Positions 1-8,231 of a stretch of 44,493 nt of DNA are shown in pieces (within the stretch, counting starts at the first letter, position 1; every line of letters begins with the position of its first letter). The notes beneath the pieces are model-generated. The model saw only the letters and a program-made list of their open reading frames with translations. It did not search any database and was not told where the DNA came from. Location of the stretch: the NCBI GenBank assembly GCA_003153555.1, contig PLZS01000138.1:1-44493 (forward strand), given 5' to 3'. The position numbers were made by a program, and so were the translations under genes. The stretch comes from Candidatus Melainabacteria bacterium. Lineage in GTDB: Bacteria; Cyanobacteriota; Vampirovibrionia; Obscuribacterales; Obscuribacteraceae.

Positions 1-144
1 GAATAAAAGAAAAAATGCTAAGAGCGCGGGCATCCTTTGCCGGCATCGAAACGTCTGTTCTCCTCATCCCAACGGATGCGGACTCTGAGGATAGGCGCGG
101 TGATGCTTGCCGCTCTGTCTAAGGCAAGACCTACTTGTTTGGAA

Positions 145-1260
145 CTACATCATTGGCATGCGAAGAGCTTCGGCTAATTCGATTTTCAATTCATCGCCTG
201 GTCGAACGTCTACTTTCTTGCCCTTCTTTGCGCAAAGGATTGCTACACCAACAGCAAGTCCTATTCCGGCACCAAGCGCTGCTGCGGCACCTTTCGACAT
301 GCCGCTGCTTGAGGTTGTGCCGTTGGTAGTGGTAGTTGTAGTGGTAGTGGTGGTGGTATTGCTAGTTGATTTACCAGCTAAAACCCCAATTAAGATGCCA
401 GCAAGGAATGGGGCGCTGACTATGCCTGCATCTATGGCGATGTCCTTGACGCCCCTGCGCGCATGGACCACGCCGCCATGTGCAACGAGATTGGCCACTA
501 ACGGAATCTGTCTATTGTCAGGAGTTGTCACTGTGTCGAATTTTAAGGCTACCGAACCACCTCTGGTAAAGTGCTTGGGTGCGTTTAGCTGGGCGATTCT
601 GCCTTTAATGATCGAACCGGCTGGTACTACTATTACCCCGTTGATAGTTAGGTCTTCTGAAGTTCGTGCCGCGAACTCGTCGCCTTCCTGACTTGTGTCA
701 CTATCGACTGCTGTGTCCATAATGATTGGAATTTTGGTCTGGGCTGGTACTTCACGGATATATCCTTGCAGTACTTTCTTATCTGCTGTGGCCGTCTCGG
801 TCGTCGCTGCAGTTCCTGTTCCGGCTCCTGCTTCCGCCGCTTTGTCACCAGTGCTGGTGTCAAATGCTGAAGCCGCAGGGGTTTCAGTTGTTTTAGGTTG
901 GCTCGCTGTTGGAGTCACTGTTGGTGCCGTGTCGGTATCAGCAGTGGTGCTAGCAGCCGGAGCTGGTGACATGGCTGGTTCTTCTTTTGTTAACTGTTCA
1001 GATTTTGCTTCTGGCTCAGCGGTCGCTTTTTCGCTTGTTAAATCGTTACTTTTTTCCGTCGGAGCTGGATCGGTGCTAGGCGCAGTGCTGGCTTTTTCTT
1101 CCGAGGCTTGAGCCTCGTCTGACTTGGCTGGCGCGGTTGTTGCCCCATCGGGACTGTAGATCTTGAAGTTAAGTGCGGGCTCGCTGGCTGAGAATGCCAG
1201 TGGCATGGTGCCGGCTGACAGGAGGACACTCAATGCGATAGGAAGAAAGCCACGGTTCAT
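145..1260 (-). CDS. Secreted Thr/Ala-rich protein with C-terminal glycine zipper
   Basis: This 371-residue protein has no assigned function. A Sec signal peptide is visible (about residues 1-25, ending AFSA). A low-complexity Ala/Thr/Glu/Pro linker runs to about residue 165. A folded domain at about 170-275 contains VPAGSIIKGRIAQL and a conserved-looking 'TPDNRQIPLVA' strand. This is the type of beta-rich domain seen in secreted proteins that set a default value plus 'PAG' turn. The C-terminal part has an 11-threonine run, a Gly/Ala-rich membrane or zipper segment (AAAALGAGIGLAVGVAI), then a short 'RPGDELKIELAEAL' strand. The start is well supported: CTGGAGAT lies just upstream of ATG. It is probably periplasmic or envelope-attached. 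It is divergent from the zinc-ribbon protein at 1602. Confidence 0.8.
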   Translation of the reverse strand: MNRGFLPIALSVLLSAGTMPLAFSASEPALNFKIYSPDGATTAPAKSDEAQASEEKASTAPSTDPAPTEKSNDLTSEKATAEPEAKSEQLTKEEPAMSPAPAASTTADTDTAPTVTPTASQPKTTETPAASAFDTSTGDKAAEAGAGTGTAATTETATADKKVLQGYIREVPAQTKIPIIMDTAVDSDTSQEGDEFAARTSEDLTINGVIVVPAGSIIKGRIAQLNAPKHFTRGGSVALKFDTVTTPDNRQIPLVANLVAHGGVVHARRGVKDIAIDAGIVSAPFLAGILIGVLAGKSTSNTTTTTTTTTTTNGTTSSSGMSKGAAAALGAGIGLAVGVAILCAKKGKKVDVRPGDELKIELAEALRMPMM

Positions 1261-1601
1261 TTATTATCTCCAGTTCACCGTTGAATCGTTATCAATCTAC
1301 GGTTCAAGCTATGGTTCAAGCCAGTTGTCTGAGGTTAGTCTTTGCAGCAAGCCGCCCGGCTCATACGGCATTTTTGAGAGGTCAAGCGGTTTGAGTGACG
1401 CCAGTCTAGCATGGTGATTTACTTAAACAATTAGCGGATTTTGAGAAATCAATAGGACGAACTCACAAGTGTGACATTTGAAAGCGCGATTGCATTAAAC
1501 TAGTAGGGAAATTACCAGCTATTCTGCGTCCTAGTTGTGTACTGTAGTAACAGTGATATACGTTAGATGCATTTGAAGTAAAGGTTGGGAGAGGTGACGA
1601 A
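1261..1601. other. Divergent intergenic region between two unknown genes
   Basis: This 341-base stretch holds the 5' regions of both neighbours. A Shine-Dalgarno-like GGAGA precedes the leftward gene and GGGAGAGG precedes the rightward gene. Weak -35-like TTGAAA motifs are present, but I see no convincing complete promoter and no RNA gene. Confidence 0.4.
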
Positions 1602-3593
1602 GTGATTGAATGTCCCATCTGCCACGTGATGAACGAAGAGCAAGCTCATTTTTGTTCGGAATGTGGTCAAAGGTTTGCTCCTGCCGCGCCGCAACCCAAT
1701 TTTCAGAGTCCCGCCGCTCAGGCTCCTGAACCGGTCTTTCCAAGCTTTCCGCCTGCAGATCAATCGTCGTTCCAACAACCGCAGCCGGTGCAGGAATATC
1801 AGCAGTCCAGTGGCTTTGCTCCTCCGCAAAATCAATTTGATGTGCCGGGCTTCGGCGGTCCACCGACCAATCCGCCTGCGCAAGAGGTTTACAACAACGC
1901 AGCTGCACTAAATCAGAGTCAACCTGCACCTTCGTTTAATGCAGCTCAAGCTGCTCCATTTAATTCCCCGCAATCGGCCTCGTTTGATGCCCCTCATCCA
2001 GATCCCTTTGATGCTCCTCATCCGAATCCATCACTTGATGCTCCTCAACAAGCCAATCCATCGTTTGATTCGCCGCCGCCTTCTTTCAATGCGCCCCAAC
2101 CGACCCCGTCATTTAACGCACCTCAAACTCCACCATCCTTTAATGCGCCTCAAGAAGTGCAGTCCCAGACATTCCCGCCCGAACCTCAGGCTCCTGCTAC
2201 GCCACCATTGCCTGCAAGACCTAAGTTGCATTCTCCGTTATTTGACGGACCAGACGAGCCGGATAGCAGGCAACAGCCACCCAAATCTGGCTTCATGGGC
2301 ATGAATAAATCAAGAGGTCTGCGCTCACCTTTATTGGGCGAGGATGATAGTGAGATTGAAACGCCTAAGCCACATAAGGGATTGAGATCGCCACTGTTGC
2401 GCGGTGAGGATGATCCTGACGCCCCAAGAGGCAAAGGTGGACTGCGTTCGCCGTTGCTTCGCAATGACGATGATGATCCGCCCGCATCTAGCAATAAAGC
2501 GAAGGGCGGTTTGCGCTCTCCTTTACTTGGTGCCTCGGATGATGATTTCGCTGCCCAGAGTCCACAGAAGCCGGCTCGGGTGCCGAAAGGTTTGCCACCG
2601 GCCCGCAATAGCAGCAACCACTTGCGTTCACCGTTGTTGGGCGGTGTGGATGATTTTGAAGGCGAAGATGACGACGATTTGCCGCCAGTTCCAGGTAAGT
2701 CAGCCTTTCCTCATGTTCGCAGACCAGTCAATAAAGATGCCGCAGACAGACCGGCGGAACCAATGGACCAACCATCTCCGGGACGATTGCCTAATAAAGG
2801 TTTGAGGTCTCCGTTGCTGGGTGACAGTGATGATGAAAGCCCATCTCCACGTAGTAACAGCAACAAATCCGGCACCGGCGGCAGACCTCGGTTGCATTCG
2901 CCTACCTTGGATGGACCTGGTTCACAGAACTTCGAATACGAAAATGATGAACCTTATTATGAAGAAATTGACGACCCAAATGTTTTGCGTTCGCCCCTGT
3001 TAGCGGCGCGCTCGAAACACATTGCACCGCCAGAGCCACCTGCAGCTCCGGTTCAGCGAATCACTCCTGCACCACCGGCGCAACCGCCTGCTAGTTTTCC
3101 AACCACGAATTCTTTCTCGGAACCCGCTAGCCCAAATGCTCAGCCTGAATTCCGCGAGCGTGGTTTTCCTAATCCACAGCCGCCGGGCGACATGTGGCGT
3201 GAACGCGGATTCCAGGAAACGCCCCGTGCTCCAGAGCCGAGAGCTACTTCTCCTGCACCGCTTTCCCCTTCGTCACCACCTGAGGTGGCACCTACAATAA
3301 GAGAAAGTTCACCTGCGCCTAGTTTGCGCCGGTCGTCAAGGTCTGGGCTCCTAGGTAGCGCTGATGACGATGAACAGCCGATAAATAATTATCGTAATTC
3401 ACATGCCGAGTCGGCTAAGCCACCGATGGTCTTGATAGTTCCTTGCTGCCTGGCCGTATTCGCAAAACTGTGGTACATGAGCCTGATGGGCAAGGCTCTG
3501 ACGGACAGCTTGCCATTTTTAGCCGATCAATTGATGCAACTTGTTGTCATTATTGCGTTAATAATCTTTGCTATGACGAGCGGGAAAAGATAG
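1602..3593 (+). CDS. Zinc-ribbon, disordered LRSPLLG-repeat protein with C-terminal membrane segments
   Basis: Function is unknown. The N-terminus is a classic zinc ribbon (C4-x2-C7 ... C18-x2-C21). A long Pro/Gln/Asn-rich disordered region follows, with repeated S-F-N/D-A-P-Q units (about residues 105-190). Next comes an array of short motifs LRSPLL or LHSPL, each followed by an acidic patch (DDD, EDD), recurring at least eight times between about 205 and 465. The C-terminus (about 605-663) has two hydrophobic segments separated by a short loop, so the protein is probably anchored in the inner membrane with a large cytoplasmic tail. The chosen start is GTG, preceded by GGGAGAGG. The repeated Ser-Pro next to acidic residues resembles a multivalent short linear motif, possibly for kinase or partner binding. 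That role is inference. Confidence 0.8.
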   Translation: MIECPICHVMNEEQAHFCSECGQRFAPAAPQPNFQSPAAQAPEPVFPSFPPADQSSFQQPQPVQEYQQSSGFAPPQNQFDVPGFGGPPTNPPAQEVYNNAAALNQSQPAPSFNAAQAAPFNSPQSASFDAPHPDPFDAPHPNPSLDAPQQANPSFDSPPPSFNAPQPTPSFNAPQTPPSFNAPQEVQSQTFPPEPQAPATPPLPARPKLHSPLFDGPDEPDSRQQPPKSGFMGMNKSRGLRSPLLGEDDSEIETPKPHKGLRSPLLRGEDDPDAPRGKGGLRSPLLRNDDDDPPASSNKAKGGLRSPLLGASDDDFAAQSPQKPARVPKGLPPARNSSNHLRSPLLGGVDDFEGEDDDDLPPVPGKSAFPHVRRPVNKDAADRPAEPMDQPSPGRLPNKGLRSPLLGDSDDESPSPRSNSNKSGTGGRPRLHSPTLDGPGSQNFEYENDEPYYEEIDDPNVLRSPLLAARSKHIAPPEPPAAPVQRITPAPPAQPPASFPTTNSFSEPASPNAQPEFRERGFPNPQPPGDMWRERGFQETPRAPEPRATSPAPLSPSSPPEVAPTIRESSPAPSLRRSSRSGLLGSADDDEQPINNYRNSHAESAKPPMVLIVPCCLAVFAKLWYMSLMGKALTDSLPFLADQLMQLVVIIALIIFAMTSGKR

Positions 3594-3735
3594 CACTGTT
3601 GATGGGCCAGATAGGCATACAGGCGCTATCTATGCGCTTTTTACATTGGCAAAAGGTAACTTTCAAAGAGGTAGGCTCGTGCTATAGTTGGCACGGCTTA
3701 ATAGGCGCGCTTATACTTCGAAAGGTTAGTCATCG

Positions 3736-4983
3736 ATGGATATGTCATCGCAATCCAAAGACCCTAAGATCAGCAAACTTGCGTTCATAGCGCTTGGGTT
3801 ATCACTAATCGTTCATGTAGCGATCAGCCCTTGTCTGGCGCTCGGACTGCCCAATTTGTCTTCTCAGAAGAAGACCGCACTGCAATATGAAGTTTATTCA
3901 AAACTGAGCAATGGTGCTGGTCCTGAAACAAACGATTTGCAAAAGCAAGAAGCGAAATTAGACAACGCACCTGCAAAGCCTGTTGATCTCAGCCCTGTCA
4001 CTATGGACGAGGGCAACAAGAGTGATCCTTCGCTTGGACCAGCTGAAGAAGGTCTTTTTAAAGTCACAGTCAAAAAACAGAACGTCATGACTAGTGGACC
4101 AATCGAGCAAGCTAACATTTTGGCACCGACAAGCATCAAACAATCTGCCGGAGACAAGGTATTGAAGCCTGGTGGCAGTATTGCAGCCCAAGCGAAACAA
4201 GTGAACGTCCTCCCTTTAGCGTTGATGCCTAGTGCTGATGAAGAGCAAAACAAAGACGATGTAAGAGTTACAGCTGAAAAACTCGAATTAGCTGATTTGT
4301 GGGATTCGACCTTGGCTCGTTCGCAAGACATTCAATTTGTCGTACAAAAACTAATGCCTAACTCAAACTCTGGTAAGACGGCAAACGTGATGATGAAAAT
4401 GTTGAGTGCCACCGTATTTGGTGGTATGAGCGCGATGACGATGATGGCACCGAATATGGGCGCACAAATGATGACGAATTCGGGAGGCAGCTTGGTGATG
4501 CAAGCACTCAATGGTGTTCAGGGCAACGCGGACAAGAAGGCTCGTCTCAATCAAACCGAAGCAATCATGCTCTATAACATGGTTCGCACGACCTCAGAAA
4601 AAGTGGTTGCGGCTTTTAGAGACTACAAAACAAGCGCTAGTTATTTGAAGAAGACGACCAGTGACCTAACAGATCTTCAAGAGATGATCAAGGAAACTCG
4701 TAGTACGCAAGATCCTGCCAAGCAAATTGAGATGCAATACACGCTCAAGAAAGCCCAACGCGATGCTGATAAAGCATCCGAAGATGTAGGTCGCTATCGT
4801 CAGACTCTCGTAGATCTTTCTGGTGCAGATGCAGTTGCGAAACTAGACAAGCAATTCGAAGCTGATGAAGCGAAAATAAATGAAGCGGCAATCGCTCCAG
4901 TTCAAATTGCCACTCCAGACGCAACCGCAACAGCTGAAGGACCAATCCAAATGTCCGCTCCAAACGGAGCAGTTCCTAACTAA
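3736..4983 (+). CDS. Membrane-anchored or secreted protein with coiled coil, unknown function
   Basis: This 415-residue protein has one N-terminal hydrophobic segment (about 13-36), either an uncleaved signal anchor or a signal peptide. A Lys/Gln/Asn-rich linker follows. The middle is very rich in methionine (about 213-262, with several MM pairs). Residues about 265-375 are rich in Lys, Asp, Glu and Gln with heptad-like spacing and predict a coiled coil. I do not recognise a family. It is the first gene of a tight + strand group: the next gene, sppA, begins five bases after its stop. This suggests an envelope role. The methionine-rich patch could bind copper or be a helical hydrophobic surface, but nothing further supports either idea. 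Confidence 0.75.
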   Translation: MDMSSQSKDPKISKLAFIALGLSLIVHVAISPCLALGLPNLSSQKKTALQYEVYSKLSNGAGPETNDLQKQEAKLDNAPAKPVDLSPVTMDEGNKSDPSLGPAEEGLFKVTVKKQNVMTSGPIEQANILAPTSIKQSAGDKVLKPGGSIAAQAKQVNVLPLALMPSADEEQNKDDVRVTAEKLELADLWDSTLARSQDIQFVVQKLMPNSNSGKTANVMMKMLSATVFGGMSAMTMMAPNMGAQMMTNSGGSLVMQALNGVQGNADKKARLNQTEAIMLYNMVRTTSEKVVAAFRDYKTSASYLKKTTSDLTDLQEMIKETRSTQDPAKQIEMQYTLKKAQRDADKASEDVGRYRQTLVDLSGADAVAKLDKQFEADEAKINEAAIAPVQIATPDATATAEGPIQMSAPNGAVPN

Positions 4984-4988
4984 CGCTT

Positions 4989-5993
4989 ATGTCCATCCGA
5001 ATCAATCAACGCTGGTTCGTCTGGATTGTCCTAGGGCTGTGCATTATTGCTATTCCCGTTGGTCTTCTGAGCACGCAAGTGGCGAAGCATATGGAGAAAA
5101 CTGGCGGCACCGGCGATAGCATACTGACTCGTTTCACCGATCATATTCAAGTGATTCATCTGACTGGCATGATTCAGGATAAAGAAGAGCGCTCGTTGTT
5201 TTTCGGATCTGATGAGTCAGCTGGATCTGTTTTAAAACAGTTGAGAAAAGCGATCAAGAACGAACATGTAAAAGGCATTCTTCTGCGGATCAATTCACCT
5301 GGTGGCACCGTTTCTGCATCACAAGAAATTACTAGTGAAGTGAAAGAATTTAGAAAAACGAAGCGACCGGTCGTAGTTTCAATGGGTGACGTGGCCGCAT
5401 CTGGTGGATACTATGTTGCCTCAGCAAGCGATCGCATCCTCGCTGAACCTGGTACGTTGACTGGCTCCATTGGTGTGATCATGCACCTGATGAATTTCAA
5501 AGGACTTGCAGACAAAGTTGGCGTCCAATCAGACGTGATCAAGTCTGGTCAGTTCAAAGATATCGCTTCACCTTATCGTGCAATGTTGCCAGAGGAAAGA
5601 AATATTCTGCAGTTGTTAATTACAGACTCCTACGATCAATTCGTTGATGCTGTTGCTGAAGGTCGAAAGTTGAATTTGGCAGAAGTGCGACGCATCGGTG
5701 ATGGCCGAATCTACTCTGGCCGGCAAGCGCTCAAATTGCATCTGGTCGATGAGTTGGGTGGTTATGATGAATCGCTTGATGCCTTGCAGAAAATTTGCAA
5801 AGACAAGTTTCACTTGACCGAAAGGCTGCCAGTTGAGGAAAAGTCGTCGGACAGTTTCCTCAGCTCGCTTATGGAATCTGCAGTCTCTGTTCCAGCCTTG
5901 CGTTCGCAAAGCGATAGTGGATTGATTGGTCAAGTTTTACCAGAGTCGATGAATCCTAAATTCATTCAAGTTCCGTTGTGGATGATGCAATAA
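4989..5993 (+). CDS. sppA: Signal peptide peptidase SppA (S49 serine protease)
   Basis: SppA degrades cleaved signal peptides in the inner membrane. The 334-residue length fits the short single-domain form found in Gram-positives and cyanobacteria. An N-terminal membrane anchor spans about residues 9-27. The S49 core follows: INSPGGTVSAS (about 91-101), the nucleophile serine in AASGGYY (S138), TGSIGVI (about 158-164), and the general-base lysine in SGQFKDIASP (K190). All catalytic positions are intact. It sits between a membrane-anchored protein and a Yip1-like protein with gaps of only a few bases, so cotranscription is very likely. No strong ribosome binding site is visible, which suggests translational coupling. 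Confidence 0.93.
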   Translation: MSIRINQRWFVWIVLGLCIIAIPVGLLSTQVAKHMEKTGGTGDSILTRFTDHIQVIHLTGMIQDKEERSLFFGSDESAGSVLKQLRKAIKNEHVKGILLRINSPGGTVSASQEITSEVKEFRKTKRPVVVSMGDVAASGGYYVASASDRILAEPGTLTGSIGVIMHLMNFKGLADKVGVQSDVIKSGQFKDIASPYRAMLPEERNILQLLITDSYDQFVDAVAEGRKLNLAEVRRIGDGRIYSGRQALKLHLVDELGGYDESLDALQKICKDKFHLTERLPVEEKSSDSFLSSLMESAVSVPALRSQSDSGLIGQVLPESMNPKFIQVPLWMMQ

Positions 5994-5996
5994 CAG

Positions 5997-6608
5997 ATGT
6001 CTGAGTCTGATGTAACCCTGCAGCCGGCCGCCAGTGGTGTAAATCAATGGGCGGATATTTTTTATGGATTGCTTGTTGCTCCAGTTCGAACCATGCGAGT
6101 TTTAACTGAAGATGAAAGTCTTGCTGCTAATAATCAAACAGTATATGGCGCGCTTATCATGGTCGTGCTTGCAAACGCAATCAGTGGGGCTGTAGATGCC
6201 AGTGTGATTGGCACGTCGCCTTCCTTAGCCATTCTTTTAAGCGCGGTGTTTCAAGGACTGGTAATGTGGTTGGCATTGTCGGCGATTCTCCACATCGTCT
6301 GTGGTTGGGTTTCCAAACACGAAGTGTCGCTGCGCACAGCATTGATATGTGTGGGATGGGCCTTTATGCCTTTGATTTTTGTTGGACCGATGAGTTGCTT
6401 CAGATCCTTGGGATTGGTTTATAACTTTCTGGCGATTGTTCCAGTGTTGTGGATGTTGTATTTGCAGTGGCTCGTATTCGATCACTCACTTGCAGTCGGT
6501 CCTGTTCGGATGTTTGCCTTGCTCGTATTAGGACCGCCGCTTTTTCTACTCACCTATTTATTCTGGTTATCCTTCGCTTTCGTAGCAATCGCGCAAGCAT
6601 TTCTGTAA
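5997..6608 (+). CDS. Yip1-like multispanning membrane protein
   Basis: This 203-residue protein has about five hydrophobic membrane segments after a short hydrophilic N-terminus. The N-terminal stretch (FYGLLVAPVRTMRVLTEDES) is followed by alternating hydrophobic helices. This matches bacterial Yip1-domain proteins, which often begin with a 'P...T...' motif before the first helix. The biochemical role of the family in bacteria is not established. The gene begins three bases after the sppA stop and precedes miaA, so it is probably part of the same transcript. Confidence 0.72.
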   Translation: MSESDVTLQPAASGVNQWADIFYGLLVAPVRTMRVLTEDESLAANNQTVYGALIMVVLANAISGAVDASVIGTSPSLAILLSAVFQGLVMWLALSAILHIVCGWVSKHEVSLRTALICVGWAFMPLIFVGPMSCFRSLGLVYNFLAIVPVLWMLYLQWLVFDHSLAVGPVRMFALLVLGPPLFLLTYLFWLSFAFVAIAQAFL

Positions 6609-6644
6609 TCGACAGGAGATGCGTGTGACAAACTGCGAGCGTTA

Positions 6645-7583
6645 TTGAGAATCGATGTGACACTTCCTACTGTTATTGCGATTGTCGGTCCAACATGCAC
6701 CGGTAAAACTGCGCTCAGCATCAAATTGGCGCAAGAGATCGGTGGTGAAATTATCGCCTGTGATTCTCGAACGATCTACAGACATATGGATGTGGGAACT
6801 GCGAAACCAACGTTAGAAGAGCGTTGCAGCATTCCTCACTATATGTTCGATGTTGTGGATCCAGACCAGCCATATACGGTTGCAGAATATAAGCAGCAGG
6901 CGACTGAGGTAATGAATGGAATATTTTCACGCTCACTAACTCCCATTGTCTGTGGTGGGACAGGCTTTTACGCTCGTGCTCTGTTAGAGGGCTTGGTTAT
7001 TCCTGAGGTCGCTCCTCAGGAAGAATTGCGAGCAGATTTACGCGCATTGGCAGATCGTTCCGGCAACGAAGCACTATTTCAAAGACTGATCGAACTTGAC
7101 GTAGTCACTTCTCAGCGCCTCAATCCGAACGATCGTATGCGAGTAATTAGGGCAATTGAAGTTTCGCTCGTCTGCGGAAAACCATTCTCGCAAATGGTGA
7201 GCAAAACCGATTTGCCCTTTCGCGTAATTTGGATCGGTCTGAGACCCAGCAATCGTGATTTGCTGCGAGAGGCTATTGGCAGGCGCTTTACGGAACAATT
7301 ACGATTGGGTCTGGTGGAAGAAGTTGAAGCTGTATACAAAAAATTTGGACCTTGTCGAACTCTGCTTAACTCAGTTAACTACACTGAATTTATTGCATAC
7401 ATAGATGGGAAAGTAGATCTTCAAATTGCAAAAGAAGACTGCCTGACTCACAATAATCAACTCTCTCGCCGGCAGTTGATCTGGTTCAAAGCGAATGACG
7501 CAATTAATTGGTTTGATTTTGATCAATATAAAGATGATCAGCTATCGCAATCAGTTCTAAATACGATCTCGCAAAAGCGTTAG
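6645..7583 (+). CDS. miaA: tRNA dimethylallyltransferase MiaA
   Basis: MiaA transfers a dimethylallyl group to A37 of tRNAs that read codons beginning with U, including tRNA-Ser(UGA), which is encoded in this window. The P-loop GPTCTGKT lies at residues 15-22, followed by the DSRTIYRHMDVGTAKP substrate motif, VGGTGFYARAL-type residues and a C-terminal LSRRQLIWFK helix. At 312 residues the length is normal. The start is a TTG, and an in-frame GTG four codons downstream is an alternative. An AGGAG-like sequence lies some 30 bases upstream, so the exact start is uncertain. It is the last gene of the + strand cluster starting at 3736. Confidence 0.93.
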   Translation: MRIDVTLPTVIAIVGPTCTGKTALSIKLAQEIGGEIIACDSRTIYRHMDVGTAKPTLEERCSIPHYMFDVVDPDQPYTVAEYKQQATEVMNGIFSRSLTPIVCGGTGFYARALLEGLVIPEVAPQEELRADLRALADRSGNEALFQRLIELDVVTSQRLNPNDRMRVIRAIEVSLVCGKPFSQMVSKTDLPFRVIWIGLRPSNRDLLREAIGRRFTEQLRLGLVEEVEAVYKKFGPCRTLLNSVNYTEFIAYIDGKVDLQIAKEDCLTHNNQLSRRQLIWFKANDAINWFDFDQYKDDQLSQSVLNTISQKR

Positions 7584-7892
7584 CCTGTGATGTATTGCGA
7601 AGTCGCTGGTGGTCGCAGGAAAAACTAATTGCGAATTGAGAAAACAAAAAATGTTATTTACGCAACTAAAAATGCGTTCAATTAATACGCTTCTGATGCG
7701 GTTTTCATCAGGGCCCTTTACGTAAAACAAATTGGAGCTATACTACTCGTATAGGTTTGCAAAACAACTCCCCGACGTTATTCAAAGATTCTCAGTTCGC
7801 CTGTTCTACGCATTCAAGCAACGCAAACCAACATACTGCTGAAGCGTCATTTAGAAAACAGAGCCAGAATATATTTAGAGTGTCGAGGATTG
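7584..7892. other. Intergenic region with two small inverted repeats
   Basis: About 300 bases without a gene. CTGATG/CATCAG (7693-7711, 7-base loop) could form a hairpin, though no T-run follows. CTATAC/GTATAG (7738-7754, 5-base spacer) is operator-like and lies upstream of the small gene at 7893. No RNA gene was recognised. Confidence 0.35.
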
Positions 7893-8231
7893 ATGAAGCA
7901 GTTTAGTCAGCAAGAAGTTCATGAGGTTTCGCTGCCCTGGAGCGATGGCACTCTCTCAGCCCGATTGTGGCTCGTAGGAGAGAGAACTGTGGTTGGTGTT
8001 CCTGAAATCGGTTTGCATTGCTACGGCAAATCTCAGACAGAAGCAGTATTTCGGCTGTTTACGTCATTACTAAAATACTATCGGCAATTGAAAATGTACA
8101 AAAATAGATTGCCTCAGCGTGGTCTCGATCATCTCGAATTGTTGACCGGTTGGGTTCAGTCGATTGAAGAGCGCATGAAGGCACCTCAGCTCGAAGCTAA
8201 TGTAGTCTCCATTGGACGAAAGAAGCGTTAA
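7893..8231 (+). CDS. Small conserved-looking protein of unknown function
   Basis: This 112-residue protein is unrecognised. It has no signal peptide or membrane segment. The N-terminal half has alternating hydrophobic strands (VSLPWSDGTLSARLWL, TVVGVPEIGLHCYGKS). It is followed by an amphipathic helical region (AVFRLFTSLLKYYRQLKMYKNRL) and a basic tail (GRKKR). The likely start is the ATG at 7893, because GAGGA lies just upstream; a TTG directly before it is less likely. Its last four bases overlap the 3' end of the convergent pncB. Confidence 0.65.
   Translation: MKQFSQQEVHEVSLPWSDGTLSARLWLVGERTVVGVPEIGLHCYGKSQTEAVFRLFTSLLKYYRQLKMYKNRLPQRGLDHLELLTGWVQSIEERMKAPQLEANVVSIGRKKR

Noticed and set aside
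107..1111. Plus-strand ORFs opposite the gene at 145-1260
   Set aside because: They are shadows of the real minus-strand gene, rich in Val/Ala runs that mirror its Thr/Ala codons, with no ribosome binding site.
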